This document shows positions 1 through 7,785 of a stretch of DNA of 22,477 nt, in pieces. The stretch's first letter is position 1. Every line of letters begins with the position of its first letter. Position numbers and translations under genes: made by a program. Source of the DNA: Methylohalomonas sp964522485 (lineage in GTDB: Bacteria; Pseudomonadota; Gammaproteobacteria; Methylohalomonadales; Methylohalomonadaceae). The stretch spans positions 1-22,477 of the forward strand of contig CAZFUS010000038.1 in the NCBI GenBank assembly GCA_964522485.1, read 5' to 3'. Below the pieces are notes generated by a model. The model made no database searches, was not told the DNA's origin, and saw only the letters and a program-made list of their open reading frames with translations.

Positions 1-1
1 G

Positions 2-2170
2 CAACGGCTGATTCTGATCGGCATCGCCGAGGGCACGGAAGCGGAGCGGGCCGATGCCAGCCGGCAGCTGGCTGCGGAACTGGAATCAAGCGGCCTTTTC
101 GCGCGCGTCATGAATGGCGATGATGAGCTGGCGGAGGCGGAACGGGAATTGCTGTTTTCCTATCGTTATCTGCTGAGCCCCGATGACGCTGCACGCCGCT
201 TCGATACAAAGGGACTGAAGCAGGCGCTCGCCACACGAATGGACGAGCTGCAATCGACGCTGCCAGTGGCCGACGCGCGCGAAATCAGCGCCGATCCCAC
301 CCAAGCGATGCGCTCGTTGCTGCGAGTCTGGCAAAGTGGCCGATCCATGGAACAACGCCATGGTGTATGGTTCTCATCCGACGGTGAACGGGCGCTCGTG
401 ATGACGCAGAGCCGGGCGCCCGCGTTCGATCTCGATGCCCAGGCCGAGGTGGTGGCGGCCATCAGGACGGCTTTTGCGCATCACGCCGCGCAGGATCTGA
501 CGCTTGAATTGAGCGGTCCGCCGTTGTTCGCGCTCGCGTCGCAGGAAACCATCCGTTCCGAAGTAACGCAGTTGAGTATTGCCGCCAGCCTGGCAGTCAC
601 GCTGATACTCTGGTTCGGCTATCGTTCCTGGCGGGTACTCCTGATCGCGGCCCTGCCGCTGGCAAGTGCGGTGCTGGTGGCGATGACAGCGGCGGGCCTG
701 CTGTTCGGCGAACTCTACGGTATTACGCTCGGCTTTGGCGTGACTCTGCTGGGTGTTGCGATCGACTATCCCATCCATCTGTTCAGTCACAGACGGGGCA
801 GGGAAACAGTCACGCGGACTCTGGCACGGATCTGGCCAATTCTGAGGCTGGGCGTGATCAGTACCGCACTGGGCTATCTCGCCATGATTACGGCAGGGTT
901 GCCGGGCCTGCAACAACTGGGCGTGTTTGCAGTGGTGGGACTGCTGACCGCGGCTGCTGTCACGCGCTGGCTGTTGCCCGCCCTGCTGCCGGCGGACTGG
1001 ATGCCACGTTTACGTGGCCCCGGCGCCCGGAGGGACATCTGGCTGGTGCAGCGACGCTGGCCAGTGGTGGCACTGGTGAGCTTCTTCGCAGCCGTCGTTA
1101 TTACCGCCCTGTTTATCCGGCCGCCGCTCTGGGAGGATGATCCCGCCGCGCTGAATCCCATTCCCGCGGAGACGATCGCACTCGATCATGAGCTGCGGCG
1201 GGCGCTGAATGCACCGGAGGCTGGCCATCTGGCCGTGATCACGGCCGGGCGGGCGGAAACGGCGCTGCGTCAGAGCGAGGCAATCGCCGCGAAGCTTGCC
1301 GGGCTGGAAGACCAGGGCCTGATCAGCGGCTTCGACATGGCGGCACGCTACCTCCCCAGCCGCCGGACACAGCAGGAGCGACAGGCCGGGTTGCCGTCAC
1401 AGCAGGAGCTGGAATCCCGTCTGAACGATGCCCTCGCTGACTTGCCGTTCAAGCGTGAGGCCTTCGAGCCTTTTCTGCAGGGGGTCACCGCGAGCCGCGA
1501 TTTGCCGCCGTTGACACTGGCGGACCTGGAAAACACGGCGCTTGGCGCCCGGGTCGGATCACTGCTGTATGAATCCGGGAAAGACTGGATGGCGCTGATT
1601 ACCCTAGCAGGCGTTGACGATTCCGCCGCGCTCCGGGAGTGGTTTGAGTCGCAGGCCGGGGACGCGCGTTACATCGATATCAAGGCCGAGACAGTGTCAC
1701 TGATGACCGAGACACGGGAAGTCGCGCTGACGCGTATTGGCTGGGGCGCGCTTCTGATTGTAGTGCTTCTGTGGCTGGGCCTGCGCAGTATCAGACGTAC
1801 CCTGGCGGTTGTCATGCCGGTCGGTCTGGCGCTGGCCGCCACGTTTGCAGTGTTGCTCGCTACTGGCGGCCATTTGACGTTGTTCCATGTTGTGGCGTTG
1901 TTGCTGGTGCTGGGTGTCGGCGTCGATTACAGTCTGTTCTTCAGTCAGCCGGGACAGGACGGCCAGGAAGGTCACCGCACGCTGCATGCGATCATGATCT
2001 GCGCCGTCTCGACAGTGGCGGTGTTCGGCCTGCTCGCACTGGCAACCATTCCCGTGCTCCGGGCAATCGGGGTGACGGTCGCCATCGGTGTTGGTGTCAG
2101 CTTTATTGCTGCGCTGATCCTCGCGCGACCCGCCGGCATCGGCACAGGTGAAGTGAACAGCAATGAGTGA
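2..2170 (+). CDS. MMPL/RND-family exporter, 5' end outside window
   Basis: The reading frame is open from base 2, so the gene begins upstream; 722 residues are visible and the methionine at 110 is internal. The protein has two MMPL-like halves. Hydrophobic helices cluster at about nt 575-1000 and 1740-2140, each following a soluble, periplasm-like segment, and another helix at about nt 1060-1115 opens the second half. Glycine-rich helices ending in an acidic 'GV-x-x-DY' pattern (GVAIDYPIHLFSHRRG, GVGVDYSLFF) occur once in each half, as in MMPL and RND proton-driven transporters. The family exports lipids or polyketide-like products across the inner membrane. APE clusters encode such an exporter next to their ketosynthases, and the same neighbours occur here, so export of the cluster's lipid product is the likely role. 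The substrate is an inference. The deacetylase gene follows after 30 bp. Confidence 0.85.
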   Translation, partial: QRLILIGIAEGTEAERADASRQLAAELESSGLFARVMNGDDELAEAERELLFSYRYLLSPDDAARRFDTKGLKQALATRMDELQSTLPVADAREISADPTQAMRSLLRVWQSGRSMEQRHGVWFSSDGERALVMTQSRAPAFDLDAQAEVVAAIRTAFAHHAAQDLTLELSGPPLFALASQETIRSEVTQLSIAASLAVTLILWFGYRSWRVLLIAALPLASAVLVAMTAAGLLFGELYGITLGFGVTLLGVAIDYPIHLFSHRRGRETVTRTLARIWPILRLGVISTALGYLAMITAGLPGLQQLGVFAVVGLLTAAAVTRWLLPALLPADWMPRLRGPGARRDIWLVQRRWPVVALVSFFAAVVITALFIRPPLWEDDPAALNPIPAETIALDHELRRALNAPEAGHLAVITAGRAETALRQSEAIAAKLAGLEDQGLISGFDMAARYLPSRRTQQERQAGLPSQQELESRLNDALADLPFKREAFEPFLQGVTASRDLPPLTLADLENTALGARVGSLLYESGKDWMALITLAGVDDSAALREWFESQAGDARYIDIKAETVSLMTETREVALTRIGWGALLIVVLLWLGLRSIRRTLAVVMPVGLALAATFAVLLATGGHLTLFHVVALLLVLGVGVDYSLFFSQPGQDGQEGHRTLHAIMICAVSTVAVFGLLALATIPVLRAIGVTVAIGVGVSFIAALILARPAGIGTGEVNSNE

Positions 2171-2200
2171 GTCATTTGTATTAAAAAGAGGTTGGTTGCC

Positions 2201-3016
2201 GTGTGGCTGATTATCACCGTTGCCATACATCTTGGCATGCTGGTTCTGGTTCTCATGCGACCGGACCTTGGCTGGCTGGCGGCCGTGGTTGTAGTACTCA
2301 ATCATGTGGTGCTGGTGCTGTGCAGCGTCTGGCCGCGCAGCCGCTGGCTGGGACCGAATCTGACCCGACTGCCGCGAAAGGCGGGCGCAGTGGCCATCAC
2401 CTTCGATGACGGCCCGGATCCCGAAACAACACCCGCCGTGTTGCGGATTCTTGACCAGTATGGGGCACAGGCAAGTTTTTTCTGTGTTGGAACGTGTGCC
2501 CGGGCGCATCCCGACGTCGTACGTGACATCGTCGCTGCCGGACACCGGGTGGAAAACCACAGCGATACTCATCCCTGGTATTTCGCGTTTCTGGGACCAC
2601 AGAAAATGGCGCGCGAGATCGCATCAACGCAGGCGGATCTCACGGCGCTGACAGGGACGCCGCCGCATTATTTTCGTGCCCCGGCGGGCATGCGTAATCC
2701 CTGGCTCGGATTCGTGCTGGCACAGCAGGGGCTGAACCTGGTCAGCTGGACGCGGCGCGGGCTGGATAGTATTTCCCGCGATCCGGACCGGGTATTTGCG
2801 CGTCTGACCAGAAATCTGGAGGCCGGTGACATTCTTCTGCTGCACGATGTCCCGGAGAAGCGCGATCGCCACGGTCGGCCCATGGTTCTCGCTGTTCTGC
2901 CGCGTCTGCTGGAACGGCTGGCGTGCGAGGGGCTGCGGGCTGTCGCCCTGCCGCCGCCGGGGACATTGCGAGGAATCGGGCCGGCGGCCGTACTGCAGCG
3001 GATGGCGAAGTCGTGA
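2201..3016 (+). CDS. Polysaccharide deacetylase (NodB homology, CE4) family protein, membrane-anchored
   Basis: GTG at 2201 is chosen because an AAGAGG Shine-Dalgarno lies at 2186-2191, nine bases upstream; the earlier TTG at 2192 would touch that site. The 271-residue product has two N-terminal hydrophobic segments (about residues 2-18 and 25-43) and then a NodB-type domain. Visible motifs are TFDDGPD (67-73, catalytic and metal aspartates), NHSDTH (119-124, metal histidines 120 and 124), FRAPAG (158-163) and LLLHD (212-216). All five family motifs appear complete, so it is probably an active metal-dependent amidase or deacetylase. Substrates in this family include chitin, peptidoglycan, PNAG and other N-acyl sugars. 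The setting between an MMPL exporter and ketosynthases suggests it acts on a glycolipid or N-acylated intermediate; that is inference. Its stop codon overlaps the next start (GTGA). Confidence 0.85.
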   Translation: MWLIITVAIHLGMLVLVLMRPDLGWLAAVVVVLNHVVLVLCSVWPRSRWLGPNLTRLPRKAGAVAITFDDGPDPETTPAVLRILDQYGAQASFFCVGTCARAHPDVVRDIVAAGHRVENHSDTHPWYFAFLGPQKMAREIASTQADLTALTGTPPHYFRAPAGMRNPWLGFVLAQQGLNLVSWTRRGLDSISRDPDRVFARLTRNLEAGDILLLHDVPEKRDRHGRPMVLAVLPRLLERLACEGLRAVALPPPGTLRGIGPAAVLQRMAKS

Positions 3017-4167
3017 GTGCAGTGGCCGAAGCCCGGCGCCGGCCCGTACGCCAGGCTCTGGCGGAGATGCACTATCGTCTGCGCACCGAAGGCGACACCC
3101 CCCTGCGCAAAGCCGGGGCTGTGTTCATCGGCGTGGCGATCGGTTGCCTGCCGCTGTATGGCCTGCATCTGCCGCTGTGTCTGCTGCTGGGCCGGCTGGC
3201 AGGCGTCAACCGGATCACGACCTACCTCGCGTCATACATTAATAATCCCTTTACCGCTCCCCTGGTGCTTTATCTGGAATTCGGCCTTGGTTACTGGCTG
3301 TTCAACGGTCACTGGCCGATCCTGGGTCTGGATGAATTGCGTGCCGTCGGTATCTGGAATTTCGGCCGTGATCTGGTCGTGGGCAGTGTGGTGCTGGGCG
3401 GCCTGCTTGGGATAACGCTGGCTGCGGCGGCATTTCAGGTCAGCCAGCGCCGGCGGCGCGATCCACTGGAGTGGGATTTGATCGAGGCAACCGCAAGGCC
3501 ATATCTTTCCACGGGCATCATTAACTGGGAATACGTGCGCGGCAAGCTCCGCTACGATCCGCTGCACCTCGGGTTGCTGAAAACGGGCCTGCTGCCGCGG
3601 CAGGGACGACTCCTGGATCTCGGTTGTGGGCAGGGCATTCTGTTGACCCTGCTGCAGACAGCCGCGGCGTTCCACATCGACGCCAAATGGCGACCGGACT
3701 GGCCGATCCCGCCGCACCCGCTCACATTGCTGGGGGTCGATGTCCGCGCCAAGGTGCTCGCCGCTGCCCGCACGGCACTGGGGGATGACGGGGCGCTTCT
3801 CCATCACGCCGATCTGAGAACCTGGCGGCTGCCTGCCTGCGAGACTGCGCTGTTGCTCGACGTACTGTTCTATCTCCGCCCGGACGAGCAGCAGGACGTG
3901 ATCGCGCGCGTCGCTGCTGTGCTGACACCGGGCGGGCTGCTGCTGCTGCGCGAGCCCGATGCCGACGCGGGCTGGCGGTTCACGCTGACACGCGGCGCCG
4001 AGCGTCTCTGTGCGCTGGCGCGCGGCCGCTGGCGGCAGCGCTGTCATTACCGTGGGGCGGGCGACTGGATCGCACTGCTGGAAGGCCATGGATTCAGTGT
4101 GAAAACGCATTCCATGGCGGCCGGCACGCCCTACGCCAACGTCTTGTTCGAAGCGCGCAAGTGCTAG
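3013..4167 (+). CDS. DUF2062 membrane domain fused to class I SAM-dependent methyltransferase
   Basis: The start is taken as GTG 3013, which overlaps the deacetylase stop in a GTGA junction and gives 384 residues; upstream in-frame codons would run far into the deacetylase gene. Residues about 20-145 look like DUF2062: an amphipathic lead, then hydrophobic helices with the family-like stretch YLASYINNPFTAPLVLYLEF (71-90) and a second helix at about 120-140. Residues about 195-375 form a Rossmann methyltransferase, with motif I LDLGCGQG (201-208), an acidic post-I strand GVDV (241-244) and LLLDVLFYL (280-288). DUF2062 has no established biochemical activity. The fusion would place a methyltransferase at the inner membrane, where the cluster's lipid is probably assembled. 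The methyl acceptor cannot be read from the sequence. Confidence 0.8.
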   Translation: MSAVAEARRRPVRQALAEMHYRLRTEGDTPLRKAGAVFIGVAIGCLPLYGLHLPLCLLLGRLAGVNRITTYLASYINNPFTAPLVLYLEFGLGYWLFNGHWPILGLDELRAVGIWNFGRDLVVGSVVLGGLLGITLAAAAFQVSQRRRRDPLEWDLIEATARPYLSTGIINWEYVRGKLRYDPLHLGLLKTGLLPRQGRLLDLGCGQGILLTLLQTAAAFHIDAKWRPDWPIPPHPLTLLGVDVRAKVLAAARTALGDDGALLHHADLRTWRLPACETALLLDVLFYLRPDEQQDVIARVAAVLTPGGLLLLREPDADAGWRFTLTRGAERLCALARGRWRQRCHYRGAGDWIALLEGHGFSVKTHSMAAGTPYANVLFEARKC

Positions 4168-4169
4168 TC

Positions 4170-4198
4170 CGGACAGATCGGCGGGGTTTTGCTACCAT
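4170..4198 (+). promoter_or_regulatory. Possible sigma-70 promoter before the ketosynthase gene
   Basis: CGGACA (4170-4175) and TACCAT (4193-4198) are separated by 17 bp, and TGC precedes the -10 as in an extended -10 element. The hexamers match consensus at four of six and four to five of six positions. Initiation would fall about 20 bp before the ATG at 4228. This is one of the few non-overlapping junctions in the cluster, which makes an internal promoter reasonable, but matches of this quality also arise by chance. Confidence 0.25.
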
Positions 4199-4227
4199 CG
4201 GCGTTTAGTCGCTGTATGCTGCTGGTC

Positions 4228-5412
4228 ATGAAATCTCTGCGTATTACCTCCTTCACTGCCGTCAATGCCCTGGGATCGGGCATGAATGCGATCCGCCAGC
4301 GTCTGCAAAGCGGCGAGAGCGGTCTGCGTCCGTGTGATTTCGATGGTGCGGATATCCGCACCTGGATCGGACGGGTCGATGGCCTTGAGATCGCGCCGGT
4401 CGGCGGGTCACTGGCGGCGTATGATTGCCGCAACAACCGCCTGGCGCAGCTTGGCCTGCAGCAGGACGAATTCGAGTCCGCAGTGGCCCGGGCCCGGACG
4501 CGTTACGGCGCCGGGCGCCTGGGTGTGTTCCTGGGAACCAGCACCTCGGGAATGCTGGAGACCGAACGGGCCTACCGGATCCACGATGGCGCAGCATTGG
4601 GGGAGAATTACAGTTACCTCCACACTCAGGATATCTTCTCGGTGGCAGGATTCACCCGTGCGTATCTGGGGCTTGAAGGGCCGGCGGTGGGGCTTTCCAC
4701 GGCCTGCTCGTCCAGCGCCAAGGCCTTCGCCAGTGCGCACCGCTACATCAATGCCGGTCTATGCGATGCCGCCGTGGTAGGTGGCGTGGACAGCCTTTGT
4801 CTGACCACGCTGTACGGATTTCACTCGCTGGAGCTGACGGCCGATGCACCCTGCCGTCCATGGGACATGGAGCGTAGCGGGCTCAACATCGGTGAGGCAG
4901 CCGGGTTTGCGCTGCTGGAACCTGCACCACAGGAAGGCGATCAGGGGCTGGCACTGCTGGGTTACGGCGAGAGTTCGGATGCCTATCACATGTCGAGCGC
5001 GCATCCGGAAGGCGCAGGCGCCGAGATAGCCATGCAGGAGGCATTGACCCGGGCCGGTATCCGGCCTGAATCCGTCGATTACATCAACCTGCATGGCACC
5101 GCCACCGTTTCGAACGACGCCGCCGAGGATCTGGCCGTGGTACGTGTCTTCGATACACGGACGCCGTGCAGCTCGACCAAGGGTTTTACCGGCCACACTC
5201 TCGGCGCGGCCGGCATCACCGAGGCAGTCATCGCCTGTCTCTGCATCGCATACGGTTTCATGCCCGCCAATCATAATCTTCGGCAGCAGGATCCGACCCT
5301 GAAGGCGAATATACTGACGGATTACCGGCTGCAGACCGTTAACCATGTCCTGAGCAATTCTTTCGGTTTCGGCGGTTCCAACTGCAGTCTGCTGTTCGGG
5401 CGGCTCGCGTGA
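4228..5412 (+). CDS. Beta-ketoacyl-ACP synthase (FabF-like, active-site residues intact)
   Basis: The product has 394 residues from ATG 4228. ATG 4216 would add four residues; neither start has a clear Shine-Dalgarno. The thiolase fold is complete and the catalytic triad is present: Cys160 in STACSSSAK, His289 in INLHGTAT and His323 in TGHTLGAAG, with the glycine-rich SNSFGFGGSN near the C terminus (377-385). It should condense malonyl-ACP with an acyl or polyenoyl thioester. The next gene encodes a KS-like protein without the active cysteine, so the pair resembles the KS/chain-length-factor heterodimers of APE and type II polyketide systems. That makes a dedicated polyene or fatty-acyl elongation role more likely than housekeeping FabF. 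Its stop overlaps the next start. Confidence 0.9.
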   Translation: MKSLRITSFTAVNALGSGMNAIRQRLQSGESGLRPCDFDGADIRTWIGRVDGLEIAPVGGSLAAYDCRNNRLAQLGLQQDEFESAVARARTRYGAGRLGVFLGTSTSGMLETERAYRIHDGAALGENYSYLHTQDIFSVAGFTRAYLGLEGPAVGLSTACSSSAKAFASAHRYINAGLCDAAVVGGVDSLCLTTLYGFHSLELTADAPCRPWDMERSGLNIGEAAGFALLEPAPQEGDQGLALLGYGESSDAYHMSSAHPEGAGAEIAMQEALTRAGIRPESVDYINLHGTATVSNDAAEDLAVVRVFDTRTPCSSTKGFTGHTLGAAGITEAVIACLCIAYGFMPANHNLRQQDPTLKANILTDYRLQTVNHVLSNSFGFGGSNCSLLFGRLA

Positions 5413-6236
5413 AGCCGGTCTATCTGCACGCCGTGGGCCTGGTTGCACCCGGCCTGGAGGGCTGGACGGCGAGTCTGCCGGTGTTGTGCGGCAAACGGGA
5501 ATATCAAGAGACGCCACTGTCGACTTTCGATTCGGAGTTACTGCCGCGCAATGAGCGCCGGCGGCTCACGCCGGTCATCAAGCTGGCGTTACAGGCTGGC
5601 GAAGAGGCCATCCGCGGTGGCGGTGTGGCGGTGGAATCGTTACGTTCGGTTTTCGCCTCCTCGGGCGGTGACGGGGCGATCATCGACCGGATATGCCGGG
5701 CACTGAACCAGCCGGAACGGCCGGTCTCGCCAACCCAGTTTCATAACTCGGTGCACAACAGCCCGGCGGGCTACTGGGCGATTGCGACCCAGTGTCGCGG
5801 GGCCTCGGTCAGTCTCTCCGCACACGACGCCAGCTTTGCCGCCGGTTTGCTGGAGTCGGGGGCACTTGCCCTTGCGGCCCCCGGCCCCGTGCTGCTGGTT
5901 GTCTACGATTATCCCCTGCCTGCGCCACTGTCCGAGGCGCGCCAATTCCATGCACCTTTCGCCGTTGCGTTGCTGATCGATGCCGAATCTAACGCCGGCG
6001 CGCTCGCGGCCCTGGACATGGCAGTGACTGAGTCCGGCAGCGAAGACTGTAACAGCGGGGCGCTCGAGTCCCTGCGCACGGGCAATCCCGCGGCACGAAG
6101 TCTGCCGCTGTTGCAGGCCGTGGCGCGTGGTGTGGCGGGACGCGTGGTCTTGCCCTATCTGGACGGCAGTGTGCTCACTACCGACGTGACGTTTCACTCT
6201 GCTTCAGCGACGGCAAGAACGGAGCGGGTATCGTGA
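5409..6236 (+). CDS. Beta-ketoacyl synthase-like chain-length factor (ApeC-like, no catalytic Cys)
   Basis: GTG 5409 overlaps the ketosynthase stop (GTGA) and gives 275 residues. The fold is an N-terminal ketoacyl-synthase half only, as in the Ketoacyl-synt_2 family found in APE clusters. The characteristic stretch SPTQFHNSVHNSPAGYWAIA is at residues 107-126. Where a ketosynthase carries its nucleophile (CSSS), this protein reads SLSAHDAS (135-142), so it should not condense by itself. By analogy with known KS/CLF pairs, it would dimerise with the preceding ketosynthase and help set chain length. The last about 60 residues show no recognisable motif. The family call is confident; the partner and function are inferred from adjacency. 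Confidence 0.8.
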   Translation: MKPVYLHAVGLVAPGLEGWTASLPVLCGKREYQETPLSTFDSELLPRNERRRLTPVIKLALQAGEEAIRGGGVAVESLRSVFASSGGDGAIIDRICRALNQPERPVSPTQFHNSVHNSPAGYWAIATQCRGASVSLSAHDASFAAGLLESGALALAAPGPVLLVVYDYPLPAPLSEARQFHAPFAVALLIDAESNAGALAALDMAVTESGSEDCNSGALESLRTGNPAARSLPLLQAVARGVAGRVVLPYLDGSVLTTDVTFHSASATARTERVS

Positions 6237-6952
6237 AGCGGGTACTGGTAACCGGCGGCAGTGGCGATATCGGCGGCGCAATCTGCCGCCGGCTGGCAGC
6301 CACCGGGCTGAAGGTGATCGTGCATGCGCATCACAATGCCGAAGCTGCCGAGGCTGTTGGCAAATCTATCGAGCAGGAAGGTGGTCAGGCCGAGACGGCG
6401 GTTTTCGACGTCACTGATACTGACGCATCCCGCAGAGCCATTGAAAAACTGCTGCAGTCCGGCCCGATCCAGGGGCTGGTTCACAGCGCGGGCCTGTACC
6501 GGGATGTGCCGATGGCGGGGATGAGCGGTGCGGTATGGCGCGAAGTACTGGCAGTTTCGCTGGATGGTTTTTTTAACGTCACGCAGCCACTTCTGCTGCC
6601 GATGATGGCCACCCGCTGGGGCCGGATTATTGCCATCTCGTCAGTAACCGGGCTCATCGGTAACCGCGGCCAGGTGAATTACGCCGCGGCCAAGGCGGGC
6701 CTGCACGGCGCGGTGAAGTCGCTGGCGCTGGAAACCGCCACCCGCGGCGTCACGGTCAATGTCATTGCGCCCGGCGTAATACAGGGCCGGATAACCCGGC
6801 ACGAGTTCAGTGACGAGGTGATCAAGCAACTGGTGCCGATGAAACGTGCAGGTACGCCCGAAGAGGTTGCAGCGCTGGCCGGCTTTCTGATCTCGGACGA
6901 CGCGGCCTATATTACCGGGCAGGTGATATCCGTCAGTGGTGGCATGGTCTGA
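6233..6952 (+). CDS. 3-oxoacyl-ACP reductase, FabG-like short-chain dehydrogenase
   Basis: GTG 6233 overlaps the upstream stop (GTGA) and has GGAG at 6221-6224, eight bases before it. The 239-residue protein is a classical SDR. It shows a nucleotide-binding TGGSGDIG (7-14), HSAG in place of the usual NNAG (84-87), and catalytic Ser137, Tyr150 and Lys154 (YAAAK). It ends in the SDR-typical TGQVISVSGG. It should use NADPH to reduce the 3-keto group formed by the ketosynthase pair. It stands where APE clusters carry their ketoreductase. A dehydratase, needed next in the cycle, is not encoded in the visible part and would be upstream. The following gene overlaps by one base. Confidence 0.9.
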   Translation: MKRVLVTGGSGDIGGAICRRLAATGLKVIVHAHHNAEAAEAVGKSIEQEGGQAETAVFDVTDTDASRRAIEKLLQSGPIQGLVHSAGLYRDVPMAGMSGAVWREVLAVSLDGFFNVTQPLLLPMMATRWGRIIAISSVTGLIGNRGQVNYAAAKAGLHGAVKSLALETATRGVTVNVIAPGVIQGRITRHEFSDEVIKQLVPMKRAGTPEEVAALAGFLISDDAAYITGQVISVSGGMV

Positions 6953-7704
6953 TGCGTGTCATCGCCGTGATTCCTGCCCGCGACGAGGCCACGACCATTG
7001 CCGATGTTGCCGTGCGTGCCAGCCGTTACGTCGAACAGGTAATCGTGGTGGACGATGCATCTGGTGATGGAACGGCAGAGATCCTGCAAAAAATCCCCGA
7101 GGTGCTGGTACTGCATAATGAATCCAATTATGGCAAGGCGGGAAGTTTGTGGCGCGGCATTCAACATGCCCTGGATAAAGGAGCCGACGCGGTGATGACG
7201 CTGGACGCTGATGGACAGCATTGCCCGGAAAAGATTCCGGCACTGATCGCAACGGCACAACAGCAGCCGGATCGCATCATCATCGGCGCGCGGTTACGCG
7301 GGCGTGCTGACACACCACGATTGCGCCGTTTCGCTAACCGGCTGGCAGATTTCTGGATCTCCAGGACAGCCGGTTACCGTATCGCCGACTCCCAGTCCGG
7401 ATTCCGTCTTTATCCCGTCGCATTACTCAGACAACTGCAGATCCCGCATGATCGCGCGCACAGCTTCGTGTGGGAAAGCGAAGTGCTGATAGAAGCCGCG
7501 CGGCTGGGTTTCGGCAGCGTTCCCGTGACGATCGATGCAATTTACAAACCGATGGCACGCGTGAGTCATTATCGTGCAATCTTGGACAGCATTCGCATTG
7601 GCCGCATGCTGGCGTGGCGGTCGATCCAGCGAAGAAGGCATCCGCCGAACCCATCGCACACACTGACACAGTCACCGCGGAAGCATTGTGAACGCTCTGA
7701 TTGA
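6952..7704 (+). CDS. Family 2 glycosyltransferase (dolichyl-phosphate mannosyltransferase-like)
   Basis: ATG 6952 shares its A with the ketoreductase TGA (TGATG), indicating coupled translation. The 250-residue protein is a GT-A fold enzyme: VIPARDEATTI (6-16), VVDDASGDGT (32-41), and the metal-binding LDADGQH with the DxD-like Asp85-x-Asp87. There are no C-terminal transmembrane helices; the tail is basic (IQRRRHPP) and low in complexity. It most resembles cytoplasmic DPM1/polyprenol-phosphate glycosyltransferases. In this cluster it may transfer a sugar to the lipid product or to a lipid carrier, which would also give the deacetylase a substrate; that link is an inference. It is the last gene before the terminator. 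Confidence 0.85.
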   Translation: MRVIAVIPARDEATTIADVAVRASRYVEQVIVVDDASGDGTAEILQKIPEVLVLHNESNYGKAGSLWRGIQHALDKGADAVMTLDADGQHCPEKIPALIATAQQQPDRIIIGARLRGRADTPRLRRFANRLADFWISRTAGYRIADSQSGFRLYPVALLRQLQIPHDRAHSFVWESEVLIEAARLGFGSVPVTIDAIYKPMARVSHYRAILDSIRIGRMLAWRSIQRRRHPPNPSHTLTQSPRKHCERSD

Positions 7705-7725
7705 CTCAGAGTGTACACTGCCCGA

Positions 7726-7759
7726 CGTAAAAAACCCCGCCGAAGCGGGCTTTTTTACG
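7726..7759. terminator. Bidirectional rho-independent terminator
   Basis: A CCCGC/GCGGG stem (7736-7740 with 7745-7749) closed by a CGAA tetraloop is flanked by six A and six T, and the pairing extends outward through CGT/ACG; the only mismatch is C7735/C7750. Because the A-tract and T-tract are symmetric, it can end transcripts from both sides: the glycosyltransferase operon (+), 21 bp upstream, and the convergent PEP-CTERM gene (-), whose stop lies at 7786. Confidence 0.9.
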
Positions 7760-7785
7760 ACTTATTTATAATTTATAGAAGCGGT

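Noticed and set aside
2192..2200. Deacetylase start at TTG 2192
   Set aside because: The TTG directly abuts the AAGAGG Shine-Dalgarno; GTG 2201 has correct spacing.
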